Source: JBNKWA01 sp050299555 (GTDB lineage: Bacteria; Pseudomonadota; Alphaproteobacteria; Rhodobacterales; Rhodobacteraceae). Taken from it: DNA of 64,000 nucleotides. This document shows positions 51,006 through 58,675 of this stretch, piece by piece. Position 1 is the first letter of the stretch. Each line of letters opens with the position of its first letter. Location of the stretch: assembly GCA_050299555.1 (NCBI GenBank), contig JBNKWA010000090.1, positions 18,689-82,688 of the forward strand, given 5' to 3'. A model generated the notes under the pieces. It searched no databases. It saw only the letters and a list, made by a program, of their open reading frames with translations, and was not told where the DNA came from. A program made the translations under genes and the position numbers.

Positions 51006-51211
51006 TGGCTTGTCCTCCCCTTCGGGGAGGGTACCAGCGATGCGTCGGTCAAGGCAAGAATTCACGCGAGCGGCGCCCGGCCGCAAGGGTGGCCGCCGCC
51101 CGCGATCGAGGCCTGGGAGTACGGCCGCGACTGCCCCCAAAGCTGGCACTGGGACTTCAGTGCGCCAAGGTCGGTGCGCCATGCTGGACTGAAGCGACCG
51201 GATCCGGCAAT

Positions 51212-52423
51212 TCAGCCATTGGTGGGTATTGGCGGGCCACGATCGACCGGGGGTAGTGCGCCAAGGAAGCGGCTGGCGAAATTCGCCGGCAGCCGGTCGG
51301 CATCGTCGGCCGCCGGCGCGTAGATCGCGCGGTCCAGTTCGGCCAGCAGGCGGCGGCGGGTTGCCGAAGGCGGCGCCGCCGCGTCGAGGCGGTGGGCGGC
51401 GCGGCGCAAGGCGGCAAGGTCGCCGCGGCGGGCGGCACGGATCAGCCCGCGTCGGGCCGGGTCGAGCCAACCCGGCCAGCGCCACCGGCGCCGGCCAAGC
51501 CCGGGAACCAGGGCGCCAATCCCGAAGAGGAACCCCGCAGTGCCGGCAAGCCCGGCGGCAAGCGGGTTCAGTCGTCCCGGCTCGGACGGCGGAACCGGAG
51601 CCGGCAACAAGGCCTCGTCGATGGCGATCCGCTGGGCCGAGATGGTGGCGGTCCGGGCGACCCGGGCGACGGTGTCGAAATAGTCTAGGCTTATCGGCTC
51701 CAGGATCGCCGAAGTGTCGTTGCTGGGCCGGATCGTCCAGCGCCAGAAGGCGTAGGTCACCGGCCCCTCCGGCGACAGCTCCACCAGACGCTTCTCGGGG
51801 TGGGGAAAGATCATGGCGCTGGGCGAGACCAGGTCGGGCATCGGCGGCATCATGCTCGGCGCCGCGCCCACCGCCTTCAGCATGATCACCCGCAAGACCC
51901 CGGCCCCGTCCCCAAGCTGGTCGGGCGGGTTCGACCAGGTATCGGATATCTCCAGCCGCCGAACCGGGAACCAGCGGTCGTCGCTGACCGGGCTTGGCAG
52001 GACCGTGACGGTCACGGGCTCGGAGCGGATGTCGTGCTCGAACCAGTCGTCGCCCTCATCGGTCAGCGTCAGGTGATGCACGAACGGAGCGATGGTCAGC
52101 GTGCCCGGCCGGGTCGGGAACAGCGCCATGCGCCGGCGGAAGCTCTTGACCGTCAGCCCGTCCTCGCGGCTTTCGAACCAGTCGTCGCTGCCAAGCTGCA
52201 TCCAGTTGAAGCCGTTGAGGTCGGGCTGCTGCAGCGTCTCGCGGGTGATGTGCCGGCGGTAGGTGCCGCGGATCGTGACCAGAACCATCTCCCCGGCATA
52301 GGGGGTGCTGTCGGCGTTCTCGACCGCGACTTCCAGTCTGAGGTCGCTTGGGCCGACCTCGCGGCTCTGGCCGGCGGCCACCAGCGGCGAGAGGCAGAGC
52401 AGAAGAGCAAGGAGCGCGCGCAT
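51212..52423 (-). CDS. BatD-like protein
   Basis: A 403-residue protein with a signal peptide (MRALLALLLCLSPLVAAGQS), an extended beta-rich domain with oxygen-tolerance family features (GEMVLVTIRGTYRRHITRET, GTLTIAPFVHHLTLTDEGD), one membrane helix near 295-320 and a cytosolic tail. BatD/DUF4381-type operons couple MoxR ATPases to VWA proteins in the envelope. The start overlaps the preceding TPR gene (TGATG). It is the last gene of the MoxR cluster; its exact role is unknown. Confidence 0.82.
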   Translation of the reverse strand: MRALLALLLCLSPLVAAGQSREVGPSDLRLEVAVENADSTPYAGEMVLVTIRGTYRRHITRETLQQPDLNGFNWMQLGSDDWFESREDGLTVKSFRRRMALFPTRPGTLTIAPFVHHLTLTDEGDDWFEHDIRSEPVTVTVLPSPVSDDRWFPVRRLEISDTWSNPPDQLGDGAGVLRVIMLKAVGAAPSMMPPMPDLVSPSAMIFPHPEKRLVELSPEGPVTYAFWRWTIRPSNDTSAILEPISLDYFDTVARVARTATISAQRIAIDEALLPAPVPPSEPGRLNPLAAGLAGTAGFLFGIGALVPGLGRRRWRWPGWLDPARRGLIRAARRGDLAALRRAAHRLDAAAPPSATRRRLLAELDRAIYAPAADDADRLPANFASRFLGALPPVDRGPPIPTNG

Positions 52424-53112
52424 CAGTCCGGGTCGGCGGGTTCGGGCGGGGCGAGGCCGAGCTTTGCCCGGCGCTTGCGCTCGAAGGCGATGCGGGCGGC
52501 AAGGTATTCCCCGGGTACGTCGGCGAGGGTCGCCAGCCAGCGCTGGTCGGCCACCATGAAGCGATCGTCGAAGACCTTGCGCACCCTCAATTGACCGCGG
52601 GCGATCAACTCGGGCAGGCCGAGGATGGTGCTGCTGTTGGTCACCTCGTCGCCGGTCGCGGCAGCGCGGGCGCTGCCCTCGCCCACCGGCGCCGCTGCCT
52701 CCTCGCCGTCGCGCGGCTGCGTGAACCAGGCGACGGGGGTCTCGGGGTCGAGCGCCAGCCCGGAGTAATGCGCCGCAACCAGGTCGAAATTCGCCGCCGC
52801 CAGCGGGTCGTCCGACAGCCGGGCGATGTCGAAGGCCTCGAGCGCCGCGGCGTACCTTTCGGCCATCGTCAGCGCGTTGCCCAGGTTGTAGCTGCCGGCA
52901 CGGCCTTGCTGGCGGAAGGCCTTGGCCGCGGCCGCGAAGTCGCCCGCGCGGTAAAGCGCCGCGCCGTGCCAGCCGTGGTCGGAGAGCAGTGGTGCCGCCA
53001 GCCGAGGCAGGTCGAGGCCGAGAAGCAGACGGCCGACGCCGGCCGTGCCGGACAGCGCGAGCGACAGGCCGAGGCAGAGCGCGGCCAGGCCGGCAAGCCA
53101 CAGCGCCCTCAC
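52423..53112 (-). CDS. TPR protein of the MoxR-VWA operon (BatC/BatE-like)
   Basis: A 229-residue protein has an N-terminal membrane helix (VRALWLAGLAALCLGLSLAL) and TPR-like helices (ALYRAGDFAAAAKAFRQQG, SYNLGNALTMAERYAAALEA). A charged C-terminal part follows. It is probably a membrane-tethered adaptor of the VWA proteins. GTG 53112 overlaps the upstream TGA (GTGA). No in-frame ATG is better placed. Confidence 0.78.
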   Translation of the reverse strand: MRALWLAGLAALCLGLSLALSGTAGVGRLLLGLDLPRLAAPLLSDHGWHGAALYRAGDFAAAAKAFRQQGRAGSYNLGNALTMAERYAAALEAFDIARLSDDPLAAANFDLVAAHYSGLALDPETPVAWFTQPRDGEEAAAPVGEGSARAAATGDEVTNSSTILGLPELIARGQLRVRKVFDDRFMVADQRWLATLADVPGEYLAARIAFERKRRAKLGLAPPEPADPD

Positions 53113-54023
53113 GGCGTCGCCTCGCCGCTGCGGCGGAACAGCAGGAGCGCCGGAACCGCCGCGAGGATCAGCAGCAGCCGGCCATGGTCGGCGAAGAATG
53201 GCAGCGGATAGTTCTGCCGCTCCAGCCGCTGGCGGGCGGTCTCCGAGAGGTGGGCCCGCAACGCCTCGGCATCGCCGGGACCGAACACCCGGCCACCGCC
53301 GGCCGCGGCCAGCGCCGCCAGGGGTTCCGGCGCGGCCGCAGCGGTGCGGATCACCGACAGCCGCGCACCGAGACCCCTGATCGCCTCGGCCTCGGCCAGC
53401 GCCTCGGGTCCGAGCCCGCCGCCATCGCTGACCAGCACGACGTCGCCGGCGATGATCTTCGCCTCGGCCAGCATCGTGGCTGCCATGGCCAGCGCCCGGG
53501 CCGGGCGGCTGCCGGGGTCGGGCACCGTTGCGGCATCGACCAGCGCCAGCGTCTGGTCCAGCTCGCGCAGGTCGCCCGACATGTCGCCCGCCACATAGGC
53601 GTCGCCGGCGAAGACGATCAGCCCGGCCGGGCGCGAGCCGAGCGCCGTCAAGCCGTAACGGGCCATCAGGATCGCCTCGGCCCAGTCGTCGCCGCCGGTC
53701 ATCGACGGCGAGGCATCGAGCACGAAGACGACGCCATCGAGGTTGCGGAAGGCGACCGCGTCGCGCCGCTCGGTCGCCGGCCCCACCAGCGCCAGCGCGA
53801 TCAGCGCGGCGGCGGCGAGCGCCGCCCGGTGTGCGGTCGTGGCACGCCCCTCGTGCACCCTGCCAAGCGCCTTCAACCCTTCCATCAGCGCCGGATCGAC
53901 GGCGCGGCTCCAGTCGCCGATGCCGGCGCGACGACGGGCGAGATAGACGGTGGCCAGCGCCAGTACCGGTAGCGCCACCAGCCACATCGGCCTGAGCAGC
54001 GACAGATCCCACAGACCGACCAT
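53109..54023 (-). CDS. VWA domain membrane protein (BatB-like)
   Basis: A 304-residue protein with two N-terminal membrane helices, a von Willebrand A domain (GVVFVLDASPSMTGGDDWAE, MIDAS DASPS; then VLVSDGGGLGPEAL) and a C-terminal helix (LLLILAAVPALLLFRRSG). It binds a metal and probably a substrate of the MoxR chaperone. ATG 54023 overlaps the stop of the first VWA gene (TGATG). The tandem of two VWA proteins is the Bat signature. Confidence 0.87.
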   Translation of the reverse strand: MVGLWDLSLLRPMWLVALPVLALATVYLARRRAGIGDWSRAVDPALMEGLKALGRVHEGRATTAHRAALAAAALIALALVGPATERRDAVAFRNLDGVVFVLDASPSMTGGDDWAEAILMARYGLTALGSRPAGLIVFAGDAYVAGDMSGDLRELDQTLALVDAATVPDPGSRPARALAMAATMLAEAKIIAGDVVLVSDGGGLGPEALAEAEAIRGLGARLSVIRTAAAAPEPLAALAAAGGGRVFGPGDAEALRAHLSETARQRLERQNYPLPFFADHGRLLLILAAVPALLLFRRSGEATP

Positions 54024-54973
54024 CAGCCGCCCCGCCAGGCCAGGACCAGGCATAGCCCGGCCGAGAGCGCCGCCGGCCAGAGCCATAGCGGGCGATAGAT
54101 CTCCGCCGCAAGTCCCTCGGCATCGCTTGCTTCCAGCCGGTCGATGGCGTCGGTCACCGCCACCAGGTCCCCGGTGGTGCGCACGCGAAAGCTCTCGCCG
54201 CCGCTGAGTTCGGCCAGCGCCGCCAGCGCCCTGGCGTCGACCACGTTCTGCTCGTCCGGCGCGCTTTCGGTGTCCTTCGGCCCCAGCGCGATGGTGTGGA
54301 CGCGCACCCCGAGGCTTCGGGCCAGCTCGGCGGCGCCGCGCGGGTCGGTGACGCCGGCATTGTTGACCCCGTCCGAGAGCAGGATCACCACCTTGCTGGC
54401 TGCCGGGGATGCCTCCATCCGCTTCAGCGCCAGCCCCAGCCCGTCCGAGATGTTGGTGGCGCGCCCGGAGATGCCGATCACCGTCTCCTCGATGCGGTGG
54501 GCGACCGATTCTGTGTCGAAGCTGAACGGCGCGGCGTAATACGCCTCGGACCCGAAGACGATCAGCGCCACCCGGTCGCCGGCCCGGCGGCGGACGAAGT
54601 CGGCGCCCACCGCCTGCACCGCCTGAAGCCGGCTGACGGTGCGGCCGTCCAGCGTGAAGTCCTCGCGCACCATCGACCCGGAAAGGTCGAGCACGATGGC
54701 GAGGTCGCGGCCCGAGACCATCAGCGCCGGCGTGGCGATCAGTTGCCGCGGCCCGGCCAGCGCCAGGATCAGGGTCAGCCAGATCAGCCACGGCAAAAGG
54801 AACCGCCGGCCAGTGGCGGCCGTCGCCCGGCCGGCCCTGGCGGACAGCACCCGGCCCACCGCCGCCGGCACGTCAAGCGCGGCGCCCGCCTCGGCCGCCG
54901 GGGGCAGCAGCCGGGCCGCCAGCAGCGGCAGCGGCAGCGCCAGAAGCGCCAGCGGGGTGGCAAGGTCAGGCAT
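54023..54973 (-). CDS. VWA domain membrane protein (BatA-like)
   Basis: A 316-residue protein. Membrane helices lie near residues 5-25 and 60-75. The von Willebrand A domain has an ideal MIDAS (LAIVLDLSGSMVREDF, DLSGSM), GRATNISDGLGLALKRM and VVILLSDGVNNAG, and a C-terminal helix follows. ATG 54973 is eight bases inside the DUF4381 gene, so the two are coupled. The role as MoxR client or assembly factor is by analogy. Confidence 0.88.
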   Translation of the reverse strand: MPDLATPLALLALPLPLLAARLLPPAAEAGAALDVPAAVGRVLSARAGRATAATGRRFLLPWLIWLTLILALAGPRQLIATPALMVSGRDLAIVLDLSGSMVREDFTLDGRTVSRLQAVQAVGADFVRRRAGDRVALIVFGSEAYYAAPFSFDTESVAHRIEETVIGISGRATNISDGLGLALKRMEASPAASKVVILLSDGVNNAGVTDPRGAAELARSLGVRVHTIALGPKDTESAPDEQNVVDARALAALAELSGGESFRVRTTGDLVAVTDAIDRLEASDAEGLAAEIYRPLWLWPAALSAGLCLVLAWRGG

Positions 54974-55334
54974 CGAGAAGCGCCCGCTCGACCTGGTCCG
55001 GGGACGGGGTGCCGCCGGGACGGTAGAGATCGCCGGTCAGCGCCTCGGCGCGCGCCGGGGCGCTCTGGCGCAGAAGCCGCAGCAGCGCCAGCGCCCGCTC
55101 GTCGCCCGGCAGCGACGCCAGCGCGGCGATCCGGTCCTGCAGGTTTGGCGGGCGTCGTGGCGCGATCCGCGTCGTCAGGCGCGCCAGCAACAGCGCGGCA
55201 AGCGCGGCGAGCAAAAGCCCGATCCCGGCACCGGCGAGGAGTTCGGCGACCAGCCCGCCCGGCGCTTCGGCCGGCAGGCGGATGTCGTTCAGCCCCGCCA
55301 GCATGGTCTCGCGCGAGATCGCCCCGTCGGCCAC
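54966..55334 (-). CDS. DUF4381 protein
   Basis: A 122-residue membrane protein: a short N-terminal loop (LNDIRLPAEAPGG), one span (LLAGAGIGLLLAALAALLLA) and a helical cytosolic tail (RIAALASLPGDERALALLRL). This is the DUF4381 pattern always found between DUF58 and VWA genes. GTG 55334 is separated from the DUF58 stop by one base and is the only well-placed start. Confidence 0.82.
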   Translation of the reverse strand: MADGAISRETMLAGLNDIRLPAEAPGGLVAELLAGAGIGLLLAALAALLLARLTTRIAPRRPPNLQDRIAALASLPGDERALALLRLLRQSAPARAEALTGDLYRPGGTPSPDQVERALLDA

Positions 55335-55335
55335 G

Positions 55336-56259
55336 TCACGGCCCTCCGCGCGGCGGCAGCGTGGCCTCGATCAGGGCGATGGTGTCGTCCAGCGGCGCAC
55401 CGGCATCGAGGCTCAGCGCCGGATGGCCGGCGATCGGGCCCGCGCCGGCGGGCATGTCGGCGCTGGCCGCTCCGATCTCGATCCGCAGGTGGCGGCCGCC
55501 CGGCAGCCGCACCGGGTAGCGCCCCGCCGGCAAGTGGCGCACGGCGTCGGTCCCTGCCAGCAACCGCAGCCGCCGGCGCCGCCCGAGGTCGTTCAGCGTG
55601 TCGCCGAGCGCCCCGCCCGGCGCCTCGAAGCTCGAGGCGATGACCAACTCGGCCCCGCCGGGCGCAATCCGCTCCAGCGCCAGCAGCGCGCGGTCCAGCG
55701 GCGGTCCCTCGCCGCTGCCGCCCGGTGCCGCCAGCAGCGCCCGTGCGTGGGTCTCGACCATGGCGCCGATGGCGTTGAGCATGCCGCGGGCCCGGCCGCG
55801 GGCGCGGACCATCACCGGCGGGCCGTCCCAGATCGCAAGCAGTCCGACCCTGCCGCCCTCGTCCACCGCGCGCCAGCCGACGAAGGCCAGCGCCTCGGCC
55901 GCGGCGACCGAGGCCAGTGCCCGCCGCGTGCCCCACAGCATCGGTGGGCGGAAATCGGCGACCAGCACCGTCACCCGGTCGCGCTCCTCGTGATAGGTGC
56001 GCACATGCAGGCTGCCGGTGCGGGCGGTAGAGGCGGGATCGAGATGGCGCACGTCGTCGCCGGCCACATAGGCGCGGACGTCGGCCATCTCCTGGCCGTG
56101 GCCGCGCTTGCGGGTGACGGTGCCGCCCGGCAGCGCCGAGACCGGGCCGACCCGCTGCGTGTTGCCGCGCCGGGCCAGGGCGATCAGCGCGTCGGCGTCG
56201 AGCCGGATCCCCGGGGCCGCCAGCGCCGGGGGCGTGGCCTCGTGCGGCCGCGGGTTCAC
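55336..56259 (-). CDS. DUF58 domain-containing protein
   Basis: A 307-residue protein of the DUF58 family, VWA-related partner of MoxR. The signature is GQEMADVRAYVAGDDVRHLD followed by PASTARTGSLHVRTYHEERD. Later FVGWRAVDEGGRVGLLA is typical. It lacks the usual two N-terminal membrane helices, so this is the short cytosolic type. GTG 56259 overlaps the moxR stop (GTGA). Confidence 0.88.
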   Translation of the reverse strand: MNPRPHEATPPALAAPGIRLDADALIALARRGNTQRVGPVSALPGGTVTRKRGHGQEMADVRAYVAGDDVRHLDPASTARTGSLHVRTYHEERDRVTVLVADFRPPMLWGTRRALASVAAAEALAFVGWRAVDEGGRVGLLAIWDGPPVMVRARGRARGMLNAIGAMVETHARALLAAPGGSGEGPPLDRALLALERIAPGGAELVIASSFEAPGGALGDTLNDLGRRRRLRLLAGTDAVRHLPAGRYPVRLPGGRHLRIEIGAASADMPAGAGPIAGHPALSLDAGAPLDDTIALIEATLPPRGGP

Positions 56260-57218
56260 AGCGGCTCCGTCGCCGCCAGCAGGTCGGCGATCAGCGCCCG
56301 GGCGGTGCGGCCCTCCGAGATGGCGCGCCAGCTCAGCACGATGCGGTGCGACAGCGCGTCGGCGGCAAGCTCGGCCACGTCCTCGGGAACCGCATAGTCG
56401 CGGCCGTGCAGATAGGCGCGGGCCTTGGCGGCGGCGGCCAGCGCCAGCGAGCCGCGGGGCGAGACGGCATGGTCGATCTCGCCGGCATGCTCGGGGCTGC
56501 GGGTGGCGGTAACCAGCCGCACGATATAATCGCGCAGGGCCGGTGCCAGATGCACCGCCATGGCCGCCTTGCGCGCTGCGGCCATGTCGCCCGGCGCCAC
56601 CTCCGGCGGCACCGGTTCCGGCGCGGACTGCTCGGCCTCGACCAGATCGAGGATGCGCCGTTCGGTCACCGCGTCGGGCAGCGTCAGAACGACGTGCAAC
56701 AGGAACCGGTCGAGCTGCGCCTCGGGCAGCGGAAAGGTGCCCTCGTGCTCGATGGGGTTCTGGGTCGCCACCATCAGGAACGGATCGGGCAGGCCGTGGG
56801 TGGTGCTGCCGGCGGTCACCTGATGCTCGCCCATCGCCTCCAGCAGCGCCGACTGCACCTTGGGCGGCGCCCGGTTGATCTCGTCCACCAGCACCAGGTT
56901 GTGGAAGATCGGCCCCGGCACGAACTCGAACTCGCCGGTCTGCGGGCGGAAGACCGGCGTGCCGGTGATGTCCGAGGGCAACAGGTCGGGCGTGCACTGG
57001 ACCCGGGCGAAGCTGCCGGCGATAGCCGCCGCCAGGCGCTTGACGGCGCGGGTCTTGGCCAGCCCTGGCGCCCCCTCGATCAGCACGTGACCGCCGGTCA
57101 GAAGGCCGATCAGCAGCCGCTCGATCAGTCGCTCGTGTCCGATCAGGCCGGCCGAGAGGTGCGCCATAAAGGTCGTTATGCCGACCGGCGGCCCCGCACT
57201 GGGCGCCTCAGCATCCAT
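56256..57218 (-). CDS. MoxR-family AAA+ ATPase
   Basis: A 320-residue AAA+ chaperone. Walker A is EGAPGLAKTRAVKRL, Walker B is LVLVDEINRAPPKVQSALLE, sensor I MVATQNPIEHEGTFPLPEAQ and the C-terminal AAA lid shows PRGSLALAAAAKARAYLHGR. MoxR proteins assist assembly or activation of specific protein complexes with VWA partners, encoded downstream here. ATG 57218 follows AAGGGAGCGAAG. It heads a seven-gene unit with overlapping start/stop codons. Confidence 0.93.
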   Translation of the reverse strand: MDAEAPSAGPPVGITTFMAHLSAGLIGHERLIERLLIGLLTGGHVLIEGAPGLAKTRAVKRLAAAIAGSFARVQCTPDLLPSDITGTPVFRPQTGEFEFVPGPIFHNLVLVDEINRAPPKVQSALLEAMGEHQVTAGSTTHGLPDPFLMVATQNPIEHEGTFPLPEAQLDRFLLHVVLTLPDAVTERRILDLVEAEQSAPEPVPPEVAPGDMAAARKAAMAVHLAPALRDYIVRLVTATRSPEHAGEIDHAVSPRGSLALAAAAKARAYLHGRDYAVPEDVAELAADALSHRIVLSWRAISEGRTARALIADLLAATEPL

Positions 57219-57561
57219 TCTTCGCTCCCTTTTTTCGGGTCTGATGCCCGTTCACCGCGATGCTAACACCACAGGGACCGTGGCCAACACGGAACAAGGT
57301 ATCGGTCGGAAGCCGCAGGCAAGATGCCGGGCGCATCGCCTCGACGGTATGTCGCAGGCCAGCCGCGCCGGCGGACGAAGCATTGGTGGGATTCTCCGTC
57401 AAGTAATTGCTTGTTTCCCCGGCAAGGTCCCCGTGCAGGCGCAAATAATTGCGGCAGATTGTGCATTTTGTCGCCCAAGCCACGCCATCATTTTTATTAT
57501 TTTAACCGACGCATGACGAGATTGAGCGCCACCGGCAAGAGTCTGAAACGTTGAGGTCATC
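57219..57561. other. 343-bp divergent intergenic stretch
   Basis: It separates moxR from the small plus-strand gene at 57562. The moxR end is GC-rich, while 57440-57510 is AT-rich (TTTTTATTATTTTAACC), the likely promoter of the small gene. No further gene was recognised. Confidence 0.55.
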
Positions 57562-57765
57562 ATGATCGAGCTTGTAATGGTTGTTTGTCTGGCCGCCGCG
57601 CCACAAGACTGCGAAGAACGCAGCCTGCTCTTCCAGGACGTGTCCACCATGGCCTGCATGACCCAGGCGCAGCCGCAGATGGCGCGCTGGATCGGCGAAC
57701 ATCCGCGCTGGCGCGTTTCGGAATGGAAATGCCGCTCCGCCCGTCTGGGCGCCCGCGACGCCTGA
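57562..57765 (+). CDS. small conserved exported protein
   Basis: A 67-residue protein: a hydrophobic N-terminus (MIELVMVVCLAAAPQDCEER), then FQDVSTMACMTQAQPQMARW and HPRWRVSEWKC. Four cysteines and the HPRWxVxxWKC ending recur, as remembered, in many Rhodobacterales proteins of unknown function. ATG 57562 is preceded by an AT-rich upstream region. It stands alone between moxR and polA regions. Confidence 0.72.
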   Translation: MIELVMVVCLAAAPQDCEERSLLFQDVSTMACMTQAQPQMARWIGEHPRWRVSEWKCRSARLGARDA

Positions 57766-58159
57766 TCTAATCCGGCCGCGCACGGCGCCGGGCATCGGGG
57801 TGGCCTGCTGCCAGGCAGTCTTGATTCGGGTTGGCCGGGCCGGTCCCGGCGTGACCACCGGGCTGTGCGCCGGCGGCGCCGGGCACTGGTCGCCGGCCGC
57901 AAACGGATGACCGGAAGGACCCGGTAGGGGCCTCGGGTCCCTGTCGGGGCTACGGTCCCGGGTTCGCCTGAAAAGCGGCACAGGACGTCACGGTGGGGCT
58001 GCAGCCGCCGTCCGGACCGTCGAGCGCCCTGCGGCCGCCGGCATATCCTTCGAACCGCCCTGGGTTGCCGCAACGCCGCGCCCCGCCTTTCGTTCTCATG
58101 CGTGTCGGATAGGGCAAGGCCCGCCGGTGTCGGCCTGGCCCATCCCCGCGCTGCGCGGA
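57766..58159. other. 394-bp intergenic stretch
   Basis: GC-rich, with no credible gene in either direction. A hairpin GGACCCG/CGGGTCC (57917-57923 with 57934-57940) could end transcription of the small gene or of the convergent exported-protein gene. Confidence 0.5.
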
Positions 58160-58642
58160 CTAGTGATGTGGCAGACCAGCACAGAAATATGGCGCTGCCG
58201 GCCCTGCCGCCGGCAGGTCGGCGATGTCGGCAGCGGCGAAGATATCAGCCACCTCGCCATCGGAGGTAACGCCGGTGCCGTGCCTGAGCCCCTGTCCAGG
58301 GTAGGCTGCCGCGCCACCATCGCTGAGCCGGGCCGAAAAGCCGAGGCCGCCGCAATCCACCGAGATGGCGGCGAAGCCGCCGGCGCCACGGCCCTGCCAG
58401 AGGCCGCCGCAGGCGACCGCGCGCTGGGGGCGGCCGGCGACAAGTTGCGCCAGCGTGCCGGTCACCGGCCCGGCCGGCATGTCCAGCGCCTGTCCCTGGA
58501 AGACGGCGCCGCGCCCGGCGCAGGCGAGCAGCGCGACGCAGCCGTCGCAGGCGGTCTCGGCTGCCGGGCCCGTCAGCGGGATGAACAGAGCCGTGAGCGC
58601 CAGCGCCACAACCCCCTTGCCCCTGCTGCGCCCGGGCGGCAT
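58160..58642 (-). CDS. exported cysteine-containing protein, unknown function
   Basis: A 160-residue ORF has a signal peptide (GVVALALTALFIPLTGPAAE) and a cysteine-rich mature part (TACDGCVALLACAGRGAVFQ, VACGGLWQGRG, ISVDCGGLGFSA). Third-position GC is high, as in real genes of this genome. It is divergent from polA with 33 bp between starts. No family was recognised. The last 40 residues may be less reliable. Confidence 0.6.
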   Translation of the reverse strand: MPPGRSRGKGVVALALTALFIPLTGPAAETACDGCVALLACAGRGAVFQGQALDMPAGPVTGTLAQLVAGRPQRAVACGGLWQGRGAGGFAAISVDCGGLGFSARLSDGGAAAYPGQGLRHGTGVTSDGEVADIFAAADIADLPAAGPAAPYFCAGLPHH

Positions 58643-58675
58643 GTCTGGTGCCGCAGGGCGAGGGAGGCGGTGACG

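Noticed and set aside
57502..57981. Minus-strand 159-residue ORF over the small exported-protein gene
   Set aside because: Low-complexity Arg/Pro/Gly content and antisense to a conserved small gene; no ribosome site.
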